Shown piece after piece: positions 17,664 to 25,600 of a stretch of DNA of 64,000 bases (positions are counted from its first letter, which is position 1; every line of letters starts with the position of its first letter). The notes beneath the pieces are model-generated. The model did no database searches, had not been told where the DNA came from, and saw nothing but the letters and a program-made list of their open reading frames with translations. Source of the stretch: Aliiruegeria haliotis (GTDB lineage Bacteria; Pseudomonadota; Alphaproteobacteria; Rhodobacterales; Rhodobacteraceae). The stretch is from positions 124,001-188,000 of the forward strand of contig NZ_PVTD01000007.1 of assembly GCF_003003255.1 (NCBI RefSeq), in the 5' to 3' direction. The translations under genes and the position numbers were made by a program.

Positions 17664-17964
17664 GTGCCGATTTCTCGAAGTACTGAAACGATTGGTCGGT
17701 ACGTAAATGCGAACCATTGGATTTCTCGGTGCACACGAACCAATGGCTGTGGTCGCGCCGCAGGCCGCGATGCAGGTTATTTCCGGCGATCACCGGTCGA
17801 GGCAATCCGCGACAGTACCAACATCGATCGCCCATCCGGCGGCCTCAGACTTAGATTTCCCAGTTCGCTGCGGCGCGAACGAGGCCGCCCTTCCAGGTGC
17901 ATGTCGGAAGTCCGAGGCGGCGTTGTGCGATCCCGACGACTGCATGTCCCTGACATGACCCACA
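17664..17964. other. Gap without recognisable gene
   Basis: About 300 bp lies between convergent genes (the regulator on plus, a GNAT on minus). Short frames on both strands have no recognisable motif, and I see no clear terminator hairpin. Confidence 0.4.
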
Positions 17965-18462
17965 TCAGGGCAGCCGCAGACGCCCCATCACGATCGCGTC
18001 GTTAAATCCTGTGGCTGATCGGGCGTAGCGCCTTAGCGTGCCCTCCTCCTCGAAACCGAAGGCTTCATATACACGCTGGGCCGTCGCGTTGGCCGACCAC
18101 ACCTTGAGTTCCAGTCGTTCCAGCCCAAGCTGGGAATCCGCCAGATCGATCACGCCGGCGATGAGTGCACGCGCCACACCTTGCCGCTGCATGTCTTCCC
18201 GCGTGGCAACCAGGTTGATTTCGCCATAATGCGCCCATCGCGGGTTCTCCGGGTGCGTGATCAGCTCTGCAAATCCCACGATCTCCTCTGTACGAAGCGC
18301 CACAAGTTGATAGCGCCCGGGCTGTGCAACGAGACGGTCGCGCGTTGTCGCCAGCGGCATGTAGGTCAGCCGCATGGTGCCCTCCGCCACATGGGGCGAA
18401 ATCAGGATCGCATGAACCTGCGGTGCGTCTTCGGGTTCGGCATGTCGTAGTGTGATAGTCAT
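17965..18462 (-). CDS. GNAT-family N-acetyltransferase (RimJ/SpeG-like)
   Basis: This 165-aa protein starts at the ATG at 18462 (MTITLRHAEPEDAPQVHAIL). The twelve codons upstream in the same frame precede the fold and are probably not translated. It carries the GNAT acetyl-CoA loop REDMQRQGVARALI and the terminal block ERLELKVWSANATAQRVYEAFGFEEEGTLRRYA, typical of the subfamily that acetylates protein N-termini, polyamines or small amines. It appears monocistronic. Its substrate cannot be deduced. Confidence 0.88.
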   Translation of the reverse strand: MTITLRHAEPEDAPQVHAILISPHVAEGTMRLTYMPLATTRDRLVAQPGRYQLVALRTEEIVGFAELITHPENPRWAHYGEINLVATREDMQRQGVARALIAGVIDLADSQLGLERLELKVWSANATAQRVYEAFGFEEEGTLRRYARSATGFNDAIVMGRLRLP

Positions 18463-19095
18463 CTCGATGGCTCCAGTTGCGCCGGACACCGGCGGCAATC
18501 GCCGTCCCGCCGCTTTGCTTGTCCGCAGTGACCGATTTCAGGTTCCGACCAATGCTGGTCCCCCAAAAAACCGCACGCAGAATGCTCGAACAGGAATACT
18601 GTGGATCGCTCAAGGCGGTCGGCGTCGGCCGCTACGAAGCCGCGGTACATTGTGGTTGCACTGTCGGGCAGACTGGGAGCGATCCCGGGCGTCAGCCTCT
18701 GTTCCCGGTCCCATTGGAGGCCGAGGCAATTTCGGATCGCAGTTTCTGCGGCAGCGAGTAGAGACCTCAGCCCCAACAAATCGAGCCGGTGCACCGCGGT
18801 AACGTGATTGAACGGAGGCATCGCATTGAACCCTTTGGATCGATTGCCGTGTGCCAAAGGCGGCATGTCAGGCATATCAGAGTTCCAGCATGGGCAGCAG
18901 GCCAGATTTGGCAGATGAACCTCATGTCGGACTCGCCCTGGTTGCCAGCCTTGGTCGCGGCTTTCGCGCTCAAGGTGTCGCTGGTGCTTTGCCTCGGTAG
19001 TTCGGTTGCGGGGCGGGGTTGCTCGAAACCCGGGCATCGATCTGATCCTGGTCGGGTTGATCCTGCCCGCCGGAGCAACCGGCGGGCCATCTTTG
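18463..19095. other. Gap without recognisable gene
   Basis: A minus-strand frame spans most of this stretch, but its translation resembles no family I know and has no plausible start context. It may be the remnant of a gene lost between the GNAT and the secreted protein at 19096. There is no IS motif. Confidence 0.4.
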
Positions 19096-19677
19096 CTACT
19101 TGGGCGACGGCGCGTCGCCGAGGATGTGCAAGCTGGCATGGTCTTCGTTCACAACGATCCGGAAGGTCGCGTTCACGGCAAAAAACTCGCTGAACCCCAG
19201 CAGGGTCTGGCCGACAACGCCGTCCTGACCGGCCAGGTCGCCGCTGGCGCCGGTGATGGGGCGCGGGTTTTCCACGCCCACATCGGCCAGTTCGGTTCCC
19301 TGGGTCACGATCGTGTTCCCGTCGCCGAAATCAAAGATCTGACGGCTGACCAGCCAGACGCCGCGCTCGGTATTGCCACCTTCGCCTACGAACCAGCCAT
19401 CGCAGGTCCAGGTGCCAAGCACCTTGTCGGGAAAGACAGGGCTGCCATCCTCGCGCGCACCGGCAACGTTTCCGGCCAGGGTTCCGGCGGGATAAATGTA
19501 CCCCTGGGTTACGAACGGGTTGCCGTGGGCGGGCATGCCATTGTCATGAACCGGCGCCGGGGCAAAGACAAAGCGGGTGTGATCCTCGGCCACGTCAAAG
19601 GCCATAGGCGTATCCGCGGCGGCGGCGAGTGCGTTGGTTGCAATCAACGCGGCGGCGAGTGAAGTTGTTTTGAACAT
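19096..19677 (-). CDS. Secreted allene-oxide-cyclase/dirigent-like beta-barrel protein
   Basis: This 193-aa protein has a Sec signal peptide (MFKTTSLAAALIATNALAAA, cleavage near residue 20). The mature part is beta-rich: YIYPAGTLAG, GTWTCDGWFVG, WLVSRQIFDFGDGNTIVTQG, GASGDLAGQDGVVGQTLLG, and FFAVNATFRI. This pattern recalls the allene-oxide-cyclase-like barrel of plant AOC/dirigent proteins and their bacterial relatives. Function in bacteria is unknown. It is the last cistron after the MauG-like peroxidase and the 54-aa peptide. Its leader carries GAAAGGAAACACCATG, identical to the peroxidase gene leader, preceded by a C9 tract on the coding strand. Confidence 0.75.
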   Translation of the reverse strand: MFKTTSLAAALIATNALAAAADTPMAFDVAEDHTRFVFAPAPVHDNGMPAHGNPFVTQGYIYPAGTLAGNVAGAREDGSPVFPDKVLGTWTCDGWFVGEGGNTERGVWLVSRQIFDFGDGNTIVTQGTELADVGVENPRPITGASGDLAGQDGVVGQTLLGFSEFFAVNATFRIVVNEDHASLHILGDAPSPK

Positions 19678-19705
19678 GGTGTTTCCTTTCGTGGAGTTTT
19701 TTTTT

Positions 19706-19714
19706 GGGGGGGGG
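19706..19714 (+). repeat. G9 homopolymer (C9 on the transcribed-gene strand) in leader of AOC-like gene
   Basis: A T9 run (19697-19705) is followed directly by G9. On the coding (minus) strand the C-tract lies 29-37 nt upstream of the ATG at 19677, just after a stem-loop at 19717-19735. Its far edge is at the same distance from its start codon as the C12 tract of the peroxidase gene. Confidence 0.85.
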
Positions 19715-19716
19715 AG

Positions 19717-19735
19717 GCAGGCATCGGGCGCCTGC
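19717..19735 (-). other. Intercistronic stem-loop upstream of AOC-like gene
   Basis: GCAGGC pairs with GCCTGC across a 7-nt loop in the 68-bp gap between the small peptide stop and the AOC-like start. On the coding strand it is followed by a C9A9 run instead of a U-run. It is therefore not a standard terminator; an RNA-stability or attenuation role is possible. Confidence 0.55.
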
Positions 19736-19745
19736 GGTTTTCCTG

Positions 19746-19910
19746 TTAGCCGTCCGTGCAGTCTGGGACGCCGGTATCGGCCTGGAGGATCACCGAATCC
19801 GGCTGCTCCGGAGCGGGGACCGAGACCTCTCCGTCACTGGCGGCGGCGCCTGCGTGAAGTGGCAGGCTCACTGCGACCAGAACGGCGACAATCGGTGGGG
19901 CAATACGCAT
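19746..19910 (-). CDS. Small secreted peptide (54 aa), translationally coupled to the diheme peroxidase
   Basis: The frame starts at the ATG at 19910, whose A is the last base of the peroxidase TGA stop (TGATG), with AAGGAAAGGA as a strong ribosome site inside the end of the upstream gene. The product has a signal peptide (MRIAPPIVAVLVAVSLPLHA, then GAAA). The mature tail of about 30 residues is acidic and Pro/Asp-rich, with a single Cys near the C-terminus (VPDCTDG) and no Trp or Tyr. No family was recognised. Its position between a MauG-like enzyme and a secreted barrel protein makes it a candidate partner or substrate of the peroxidase. Confidence 0.65.
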   Translation of the reverse strand: MRIAPPIVAVLVAVSLPLHAGAAASDGEVSVPAPEQPDSVILQADTGVPDCTDG

Positions 19911-21466
19911 CAATTTGTCCTTTCCTTGTGCATTGACGGAGTTGGCGCGCGGTCCTCGGAACGCGCAGGGTGTACCGGCAGCCCGGACAGGACCGTCGTC
20001 GGGATCAGGTGAGACCGGTCAACAGCCGTTGGATCGGTCAGCGAGTTCAGGAAGCCCAGCAGGTCGTCGATCTCGCTCTCGGTGAGGACGACCGGGGCCA
20101 GGATGTTGGCCTTCGCGATGCGTTCACGCAGATGCCTGTTCGATTGAACATATGCGTCCCGCCGGTCGAAGCCTTCACGCCGTTCGGGCGCGAGTGGCTT
20201 GAAGTGCAGCGTCCAGTTGCGGCCGCGCGCTTCGATCAGGTCGTCGAGGGTCGGCAGTCTCTCCGGCCCGAGCCGGTAGACATTCAGGCTCCGGACGCTG
20301 TCCATGTGATGCCGCACGACGCCTTCAAGCGTATCGAAACTGCCCGCATGGCCCCAGGGGCCTGTCAGGGCGACATTGCGCAGCGAGGGCGTGCGGAAGG
20401 CGAAGAGATCCGCCTCGTTCCCGGTCACGTTGTAGCGGCCCTCATCCTCCAGCCGTGCCCGGAAATTCGCCACTTTCCAGTAGGTCAAGTCATTGCCGTG
20501 CCCCTTGCCCGGCCCGATCTGTGGCATGGCAATGGCGTGAAACCGGTGATCGGTGAGCAATGGGCCAACGTGGCAGGCACTGCACCCGGCCACGCCATAG
20601 AACAGGCTCGCCCCGCGCTGCGCCGTCTCGGGAAGGGCGGACAGATCGCCCGTCGCCAGGCCAGCATCGAAGGGGCTGCTGTCGGACTTGAATGCTTGCG
20701 TTTGAAAGGCCGCGAGGGCAGTGGCGGCATGGGCATAGGTGATCGGGTTGCCTTCGCGGATATCCGCGAAGGCCGCCGAGAAAGCGTCGACATAATCCGG
20801 GATCCCGGTCAGCCGCCTTGCAATTAACTCCCATGCGGTCGGCCAGTCGTGATCCGCCACGGCATCGGCCACCAGGTTTTCGCCCTTTTGGCCGGCCATC
20901 TCAACGGAAGACACCACCGGAAAGAACGCCTGGGCGGACAGCACATTGTCCAGCCCCTGTGGCAGGCGGTCATGGGCGGGGCTACGGAAACCGCCCGGCT
21001 TGCTGTCATCCACCTCGACCCGGCCGTCATGGAACAAGGACACATAGGCCCGCGCGCCGATATTGTAGAGCGGCTGGGCATTGCGCGGAACGCGACCGGT
21101 GACGGCATCGGCAGTGCGCCGGGCATGCCCTGCCCCCGTGCCACCCTCGCCGATGCCGAGCGCCAGCCCGTCGCCGGTTCCGTCAGCAGGGTGATGGCAG
21201 GTCCCGCAGGAGATATTTCGATTGCCGGACAGGATGGGGTCGAAGAACAACGACTGCCCAAGAAAAACCAGAGCCGGGTCGGGAGCCGCATCATGGAGGA
21301 AATCGCTGTCCTGCAATGGGGGCGGCAAGGCCACGCCCGCCGGCGACCCCAAGGACAGGTCCGCGAAACCGGGCCCTGATGCGCGCGGATCGTCGGCACG
21401 CGCCGAGACGGCCAGCGCAACCAGAACTGCGCCTGCTGCCGCGGGAATGGCGCAACGAAGTAACAT
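19910..21466 (-). CDS. MauG-like diheme cytochrome c peroxidase
   Basis: This periplasmic 518-aa protein has a signal peptide (MLLRCAIPAAAGAVLVALAV, cut near SARA). Two c-type haem sites are visible: CGTCH near residue 87 (with NRNISCGTCHHPADG) and CSACH near 300 (GVAGCSACHVGPLLTDHRFH). The block RTPSLRNVALTGPWGHAGSFDTLEGVV near 395-420 is characteristic of CcpA/MauG enzymes. Relatives reduce hydrogen peroxide or oxidise residues of partner proteins. At 518 aa it is longer than a classical peroxidase (about 330) because of inserts and a C-terminal extension. The start at 21466 is fixed by GAAAGGAAACACC just upstream. Confidence 0.87.
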   Translation of the reverse strand: MLLRCAIPAAAGAVLVALAVSARADDPRASGPGFADLSLGSPAGVALPPPLQDSDFLHDAAPDPALVFLGQSLFFDPILSGNRNISCGTCHHPADGTGDGLALGIGEGGTGAGHARRTADAVTGRVPRNAQPLYNIGARAYVSLFHDGRVEVDDSKPGGFRSPAHDRLPQGLDNVLSAQAFFPVVSSVEMAGQKGENLVADAVADHDWPTAWELIARRLTGIPDYVDAFSAAFADIREGNPITYAHAATALAAFQTQAFKSDSSPFDAGLATGDLSALPETAQRGASLFYGVAGCSACHVGPLLTDHRFHAIAMPQIGPGKGHGNDLTYWKVANFRARLEDEGRYNVTGNEADLFAFRTPSLRNVALTGPWGHAGSFDTLEGVVRHHMDSVRSLNVYRLGPERLPTLDDLIEARGRNWTLHFKPLAPERREGFDRRDAYVQSNRHLRERIAKANILAPVVLTESEIDDLLGFLNSLTDPTAVDRSHLIPTTVLSGLPVHPARSEDRAPTPSMHKERTN

Positions 21467-21491
21467 GGTGTTTCCTTTCCACCGGGCTTTC

Positions 21492-21503
21492 GGGGGGGGG
21501 GGG
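21492..21503 (+). repeat. G12 homopolymer (C12 on the coding strand) in leader of peroxidase gene
   Basis: Twelve consecutive G lie in the 62-bp gap between the homocysteine methyltransferase stop and the peroxidase start. On the coding strand the C-tract lies 26-37 nt upstream of the ATG. Its first bases also pair in the stem GGGGCGG/CCGCCCC (21500-21519). A tract this long is prone to slippage. Confidence 0.9.
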
Positions 21504-21519
21504 CGGTCCGAGCCGCCCC
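21500..21519 (-). other. Intercistronic stem-loop upstream of peroxidase gene
   Basis: GGGGCGG pairs perfectly with CCGCCCC across a 6-nt loop, directly after the methyltransferase stop. On the coding strand it is followed by the poly-C run instead of U residues. The layout of stem-loop, C-tract and GAAAGGAAACACCATG is the same as in front of the AOC-like gene. Confidence 0.6.
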
Positions 21520-21528
21520 CAGTGGCTG

Positions 21529-22482
21529 TCAGCTTGTGAAATGGCCGGCGATATTTTCGATGTGGCGGTGATCGGTGCCGCAACAGCCGCCCATGACCTT
21601 CAGGTTCGGCAGGATCGCGGCGAGGTCGACATGGTGATGCCCGAACTCCACCGGATCGCCAGCATCGAGGTTTTCGGCTTCGTCCAACTCTGCATGGCTC
21701 ATGCGGGAGGCATTGGCGCGCACACCGCCGATCCGTTCGAGCCAGGCAGCATCGCGCTGAAGGGCGTCGTCGAAATGGCTGGGATGGGCGCAGTTGATCA
21801 TGAAATAGATCGGCCCCTCATCCGTGGCTGCATCCACCTCCTCGACAAAGTCACCGATATCCTGGCCGGTGGGCAGCCGCCCGTCCGTCTCGGTCGTGAA
21901 GGCGACCACGACAGGCACGCGAGCCGTCTGTGCGGCCCGCACGATCCCGATGGCCTCGGCGGCATAGGTCATGGTCAAGGCGGTGATCATCTCCACCCCG
22001 GCGGCGGCAAGGCTTTCGACCTGCGGGCGGTGATAGGCCTCGGCCTCCTCGGCGCTCATTTCGGTGCCGACGACATAACCGTCACCGCGCGGACCGATGC
22101 AGCCGCTGACGACGATGGGCGCCTCTGCGGGCCCGGCCTCGCTGCGGATCTCCTTCAGGAATGCCACGGCGCGGGTATTGATCCGGGCCAGCGCTTCGGA
22201 GTCGAAGCCCAGCAACGCACCCCAATCGGCGCTGGCACGCCATGTTGGAGTTTCGAGGATGAAGCCAAGCCCATGCATCATTGCCACCCCGAGATGACGG
22301 CGGAAGTAGCGGCGCAGGACGGCGGTGCCTTCGCGACTCTCGAAGAGGGTAAAGGCGGCGAAATAGGGCAGGTCCAGCTTGTCGTGGAAGATCAGCGTGG
22401 TTTCGACGCCGCCATCCATCAGGAAAGTGGCGTCGGCCTCATGCGGAAGCCGCAATGTTGCAGTTTGAGGATGATCCTTCAT
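21529..22482 (-). CDS. Homocysteine S-methyltransferase family protein
   Basis: This 317-aa TIM-barrel methyltransferase (Pfam S-methyl_trans type) has the zinc-binding Cys sites VINC-type INCAHPSHFDDAL near residue 235 and GGCCGTDHRHI near the C-terminus. Also visible are FLMDGGVETTLIFHD at the start and VVSGCIGPRGDGYV near 125. Such enzymes transfer a methyl group from S-methylmethionine, S-adenosylmethionine, betaine or DMSP-like donors to homocysteine. In marine Roseobacter-type bacteria similar proteins are often linked to methylated sulfur compounds. It is the first cistron upstream of the diheme peroxidase and divergent from the large regulator. Confidence 0.88.
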   Translation of the reverse strand: MKDHPQTATLRLPHEADATFLMDGGVETTLIFHDKLDLPYFAAFTLFESREGTAVLRRYFRRHLGVAMMHGLGFILETPTWRASADWGALLGFDSEALARINTRAVAFLKEIRSEAGPAEAPIVVSGCIGPRGDGYVVGTEMSAEEAEAYHRPQVESLAAAGVEMITALTMTYAAEAIGIVRAAQTARVPVVVAFTTETDGRLPTGQDIGDFVEEVDAATDEGPIYFMINCAHPSHFDDALQRDAAWLERIGGVRANASRMSHAELDEAENLDAGDPVEFGHHHVDLAAILPNLKVMGGCCGTDHRHIENIAGHFTS

Positions 22483-22609
22483 GATGATCGCGCTCCAATT
22501 GATGTCGATGGACCGCTTTTGCCGGAGACCGCATGTTCCCGCTTGAAGATCACCTCCTGTTTTTCTCCGTTTTTTCTCCGGACGAACGGGCGGTGCGGGA
22601 CGCCGTGCG

Positions 22610-25600
22610 ATGATTTACCGCTTCGGAGATTTCCGTCTGGACACAGTCACGCAGGAATTGTCCGGCGCGGACGGGCCGATTGCCGTCGAGCCGCAGGTCT
22701 TTGCCATGCTCGTGTTTCTCATCGAGAACCGTTCGCAGGTGGTCTCCAAGGATGATCTGGTCGATGCCATTTGGGACGGACGGATCGTTTCGGACGCCAC
22801 CATCTCCTCGCGGATGAACCTTGCCCGTCAGGCAGTGGGCGACAGCGGGCGGGCGCAGGCGGTCATTCGCACCTTTCCCAAGCGCGGTTTCCGCTTCGTT
22901 GCCGAAATCCTTCAGGACCCGGAGGCGATGCCCCCGGCGAGCCACGCCCCGCTGCCCCCACAGGAAACCGGCGCCTCGCTCCTCGTGCTTCCTTTCAACG
23001 ATTTCTCCGCCGACGGGCCGGGGCCGCTTGCAAGGGGGCTGACCGAGGACCTGATCGTGGCGCTGTCGCGATACCGCGAACTCCGGGTGATTTCGATCAA
23101 CTCCGCCCTCGTCCTTGGCGAGAACGCGTCCTTGCTGGAGAACCCGCTTGCGCAGGTGTGGGCGACCTATCTCGTTTCAGGCTCCGTCCGGCAGGCAGGC
23201 GACAGCCTGCGCGTCACAGTGCAGCTTTCTGAGAAAGCCAGCGGGGCCACGATCTGGGCCGAAGCTTTCGACCGTCTGGCCACAGACTTGTTCCGAATCC
23301 AGGACGAGATCGTAACCTCCATTGCCGGACAACTGCCCTGGCGTCTGCTCGACAGGGCCAGCCGTGACGCCGCCAGTTCCACGCCGGAGCCTCGGCTCTC
23401 CTCCCACCAGGCATTTCTGCGGGCCAGTTGGGATCTTTCCCGCGCCGATATCACCCGCAAGATTGCCGAGTTCCAGAAGATCGTTGATGACGATCCCAAA
23501 CATGCCTTGGCGCAAGCGCTCCTCGGGTTCCTGATCGCCTATAGTGTCTTCGAAACCGGGCAGCAAACCGCTCAGGATCGTGCCCGCTCGCTGGACCACG
23601 CTCGCGAAGCCCTGGCACTTGGCCCTGACAATGAGCGCGTGCTGTCTCACGCGGCCATGACCTTCCTGTTTGCCGGTGAGTTCACCCGCGCGCGCCGCTA
23701 CAGTGACCAGGCCATATCGATCAATCCCAACTCCACTGATTGCACCCATCTACATGCCACGATCCTTGGGGCGACCGGCGATGCGGAAGCGGCGCTGGAA
23801 TGTCACCGACGCACCATGGAGCTGGACCCGCTCTTCCCGGAGGCACATTTCGAAGGGATGATCGAGGCGCATTTCCTGCTTGGCCGCTACGGAGATGCTC
23901 TTGACCTCTACGACCGCTTCTCCGAGCCGCCAAGCCATGTCCACCTCCATGCCGCACTCTGCCACGCGCTTTCCGGGAATGACGGGATGGCGGCGCAACT
24001 CACAGAGCGGTTCCTGACGCAAGCTCCTCCGGGGTTTTCCTGCCCCGTGTTTGTCGAAGCCGTGATGCGCTATCACGCCCGGGCTGAGGACCGGGATCAC
24101 TGGCGGCGCGGATATCTCGCCCTGGACCTCCCGGGAGTTTCGGAGGGCAAGATTCCATCGGCGAACGCACCTACCCCCGCCGAGCCTGCGCGCGAACGGC
24201 GCGCAATCACACTGGTGGCCATTTTGCCTCCCGATCTCCCCAGAGATCCCGAGGCGTTCGAGGCACTGGCCATGCCGCTGCGCGCGCGCATTGCCGATCT
24301 TGCCGACGACCATGGCGGATTGCTCATGGCGTCATCCGGCCCCACGTCGCTCTGTGTGTTTGGTGCAGGATCTCCCATCGAACACCACACCAATGATGCT
24401 CTTTCCTTTGCCGGCGCGCTGCTTTCGGAGCCCGGTATGGATTCCCTGAAGATCGGCGTTGTTCGCGGTGACGCGATTTTCCAGAGAGACACGCTGTTTG
24501 CTGCCACCGACCACCGGGTCGTTGCACATCTCGCTGCCGGGGCGGTGGAACTTGCGCAGCAAGGGGCACAGGGTAGCATTGCATTCGATCTGCCCGTTGA
24601 GGAGGCGATGAGACCGACCTTGGATGACGGCGATCACAGCGCCGTGCCATTTGTGGCCCGCGAAACCGAACTGGCACAGCTCTTGGCCGAGCTTCGCACC
24701 GGAGGGCGTTTTGTCGGCATCGTTGGCGAGGCCGGAATTGGAAAAACTGCATTGATTCAGGCGGCGCTGGCTTCAAATGCGGCGCAGCGCTTCACTGTTC
24801 TGACGATCGACACCCGCGAGCGCAGCAAAGGCACCGCTTTCGAGCCGCTGCGCCGCCTGTTCATGAGCTGGCGGTCGGAGGGCGCCGTTCCGGGCGAACT
24901 GGCACCCACATTGCGCCATTTCGTTGATCAGCGGAACAACGACCCGACGTGGCGCGCCCTATCTCCGACTGAACGGCGCCGGAGCGTGGGAGCTCTGTTT
25001 CGCCACACGATCGACTTCTACGCCCGAAAGGGGCCATTGGTCTTGGTGCTGGAAGATCTCCATTGGATCGACCCGGAAACAGAGGCGTTGATCGGGCAGG
25101 TCATCGACGACCTGCCAGGCTCCGAGATTTCTGTGTTGGCCACGTATCGGCCTGACTATGAGAACGCCTGGGCGGGCCGCAGTTTCTTTCGCCAGATATC
25201 GCTTGGCCCGCTCGACGACGACGCCTCTCGCCAACTTCTGCACGCCCTTCTTGAGCCGTGTGGAGATGACGTGGGCGCAATAGAGGCTTTGATCTCGCGA
25301 ACAGCAGGCATTCCGCTTTTCCTTGTGGAGTCGGCCCGGCATGCCGATGCCGCCGACATGGCCTCCGACCCGCCGGCGGTCCCGCCAACCGTCCGGGACA
25401 TCCTTTCCGCCCGCATTCAACAGATCCCCACCGCAGCCCGGCGGAGCTTGCAATGCGCTGCCATACTGGGCACCAACTTCTCCGAAAGTCTGCTGACCAA
25501 ACTTGCGGATCAAAAGGAGGAGGTCTGCGAAGAGCATCTCGCCGAGTTGCGTGCGCGGGAAATCGTCCGCCGCAACCACAACACTGCCCAGGCTGAACAC

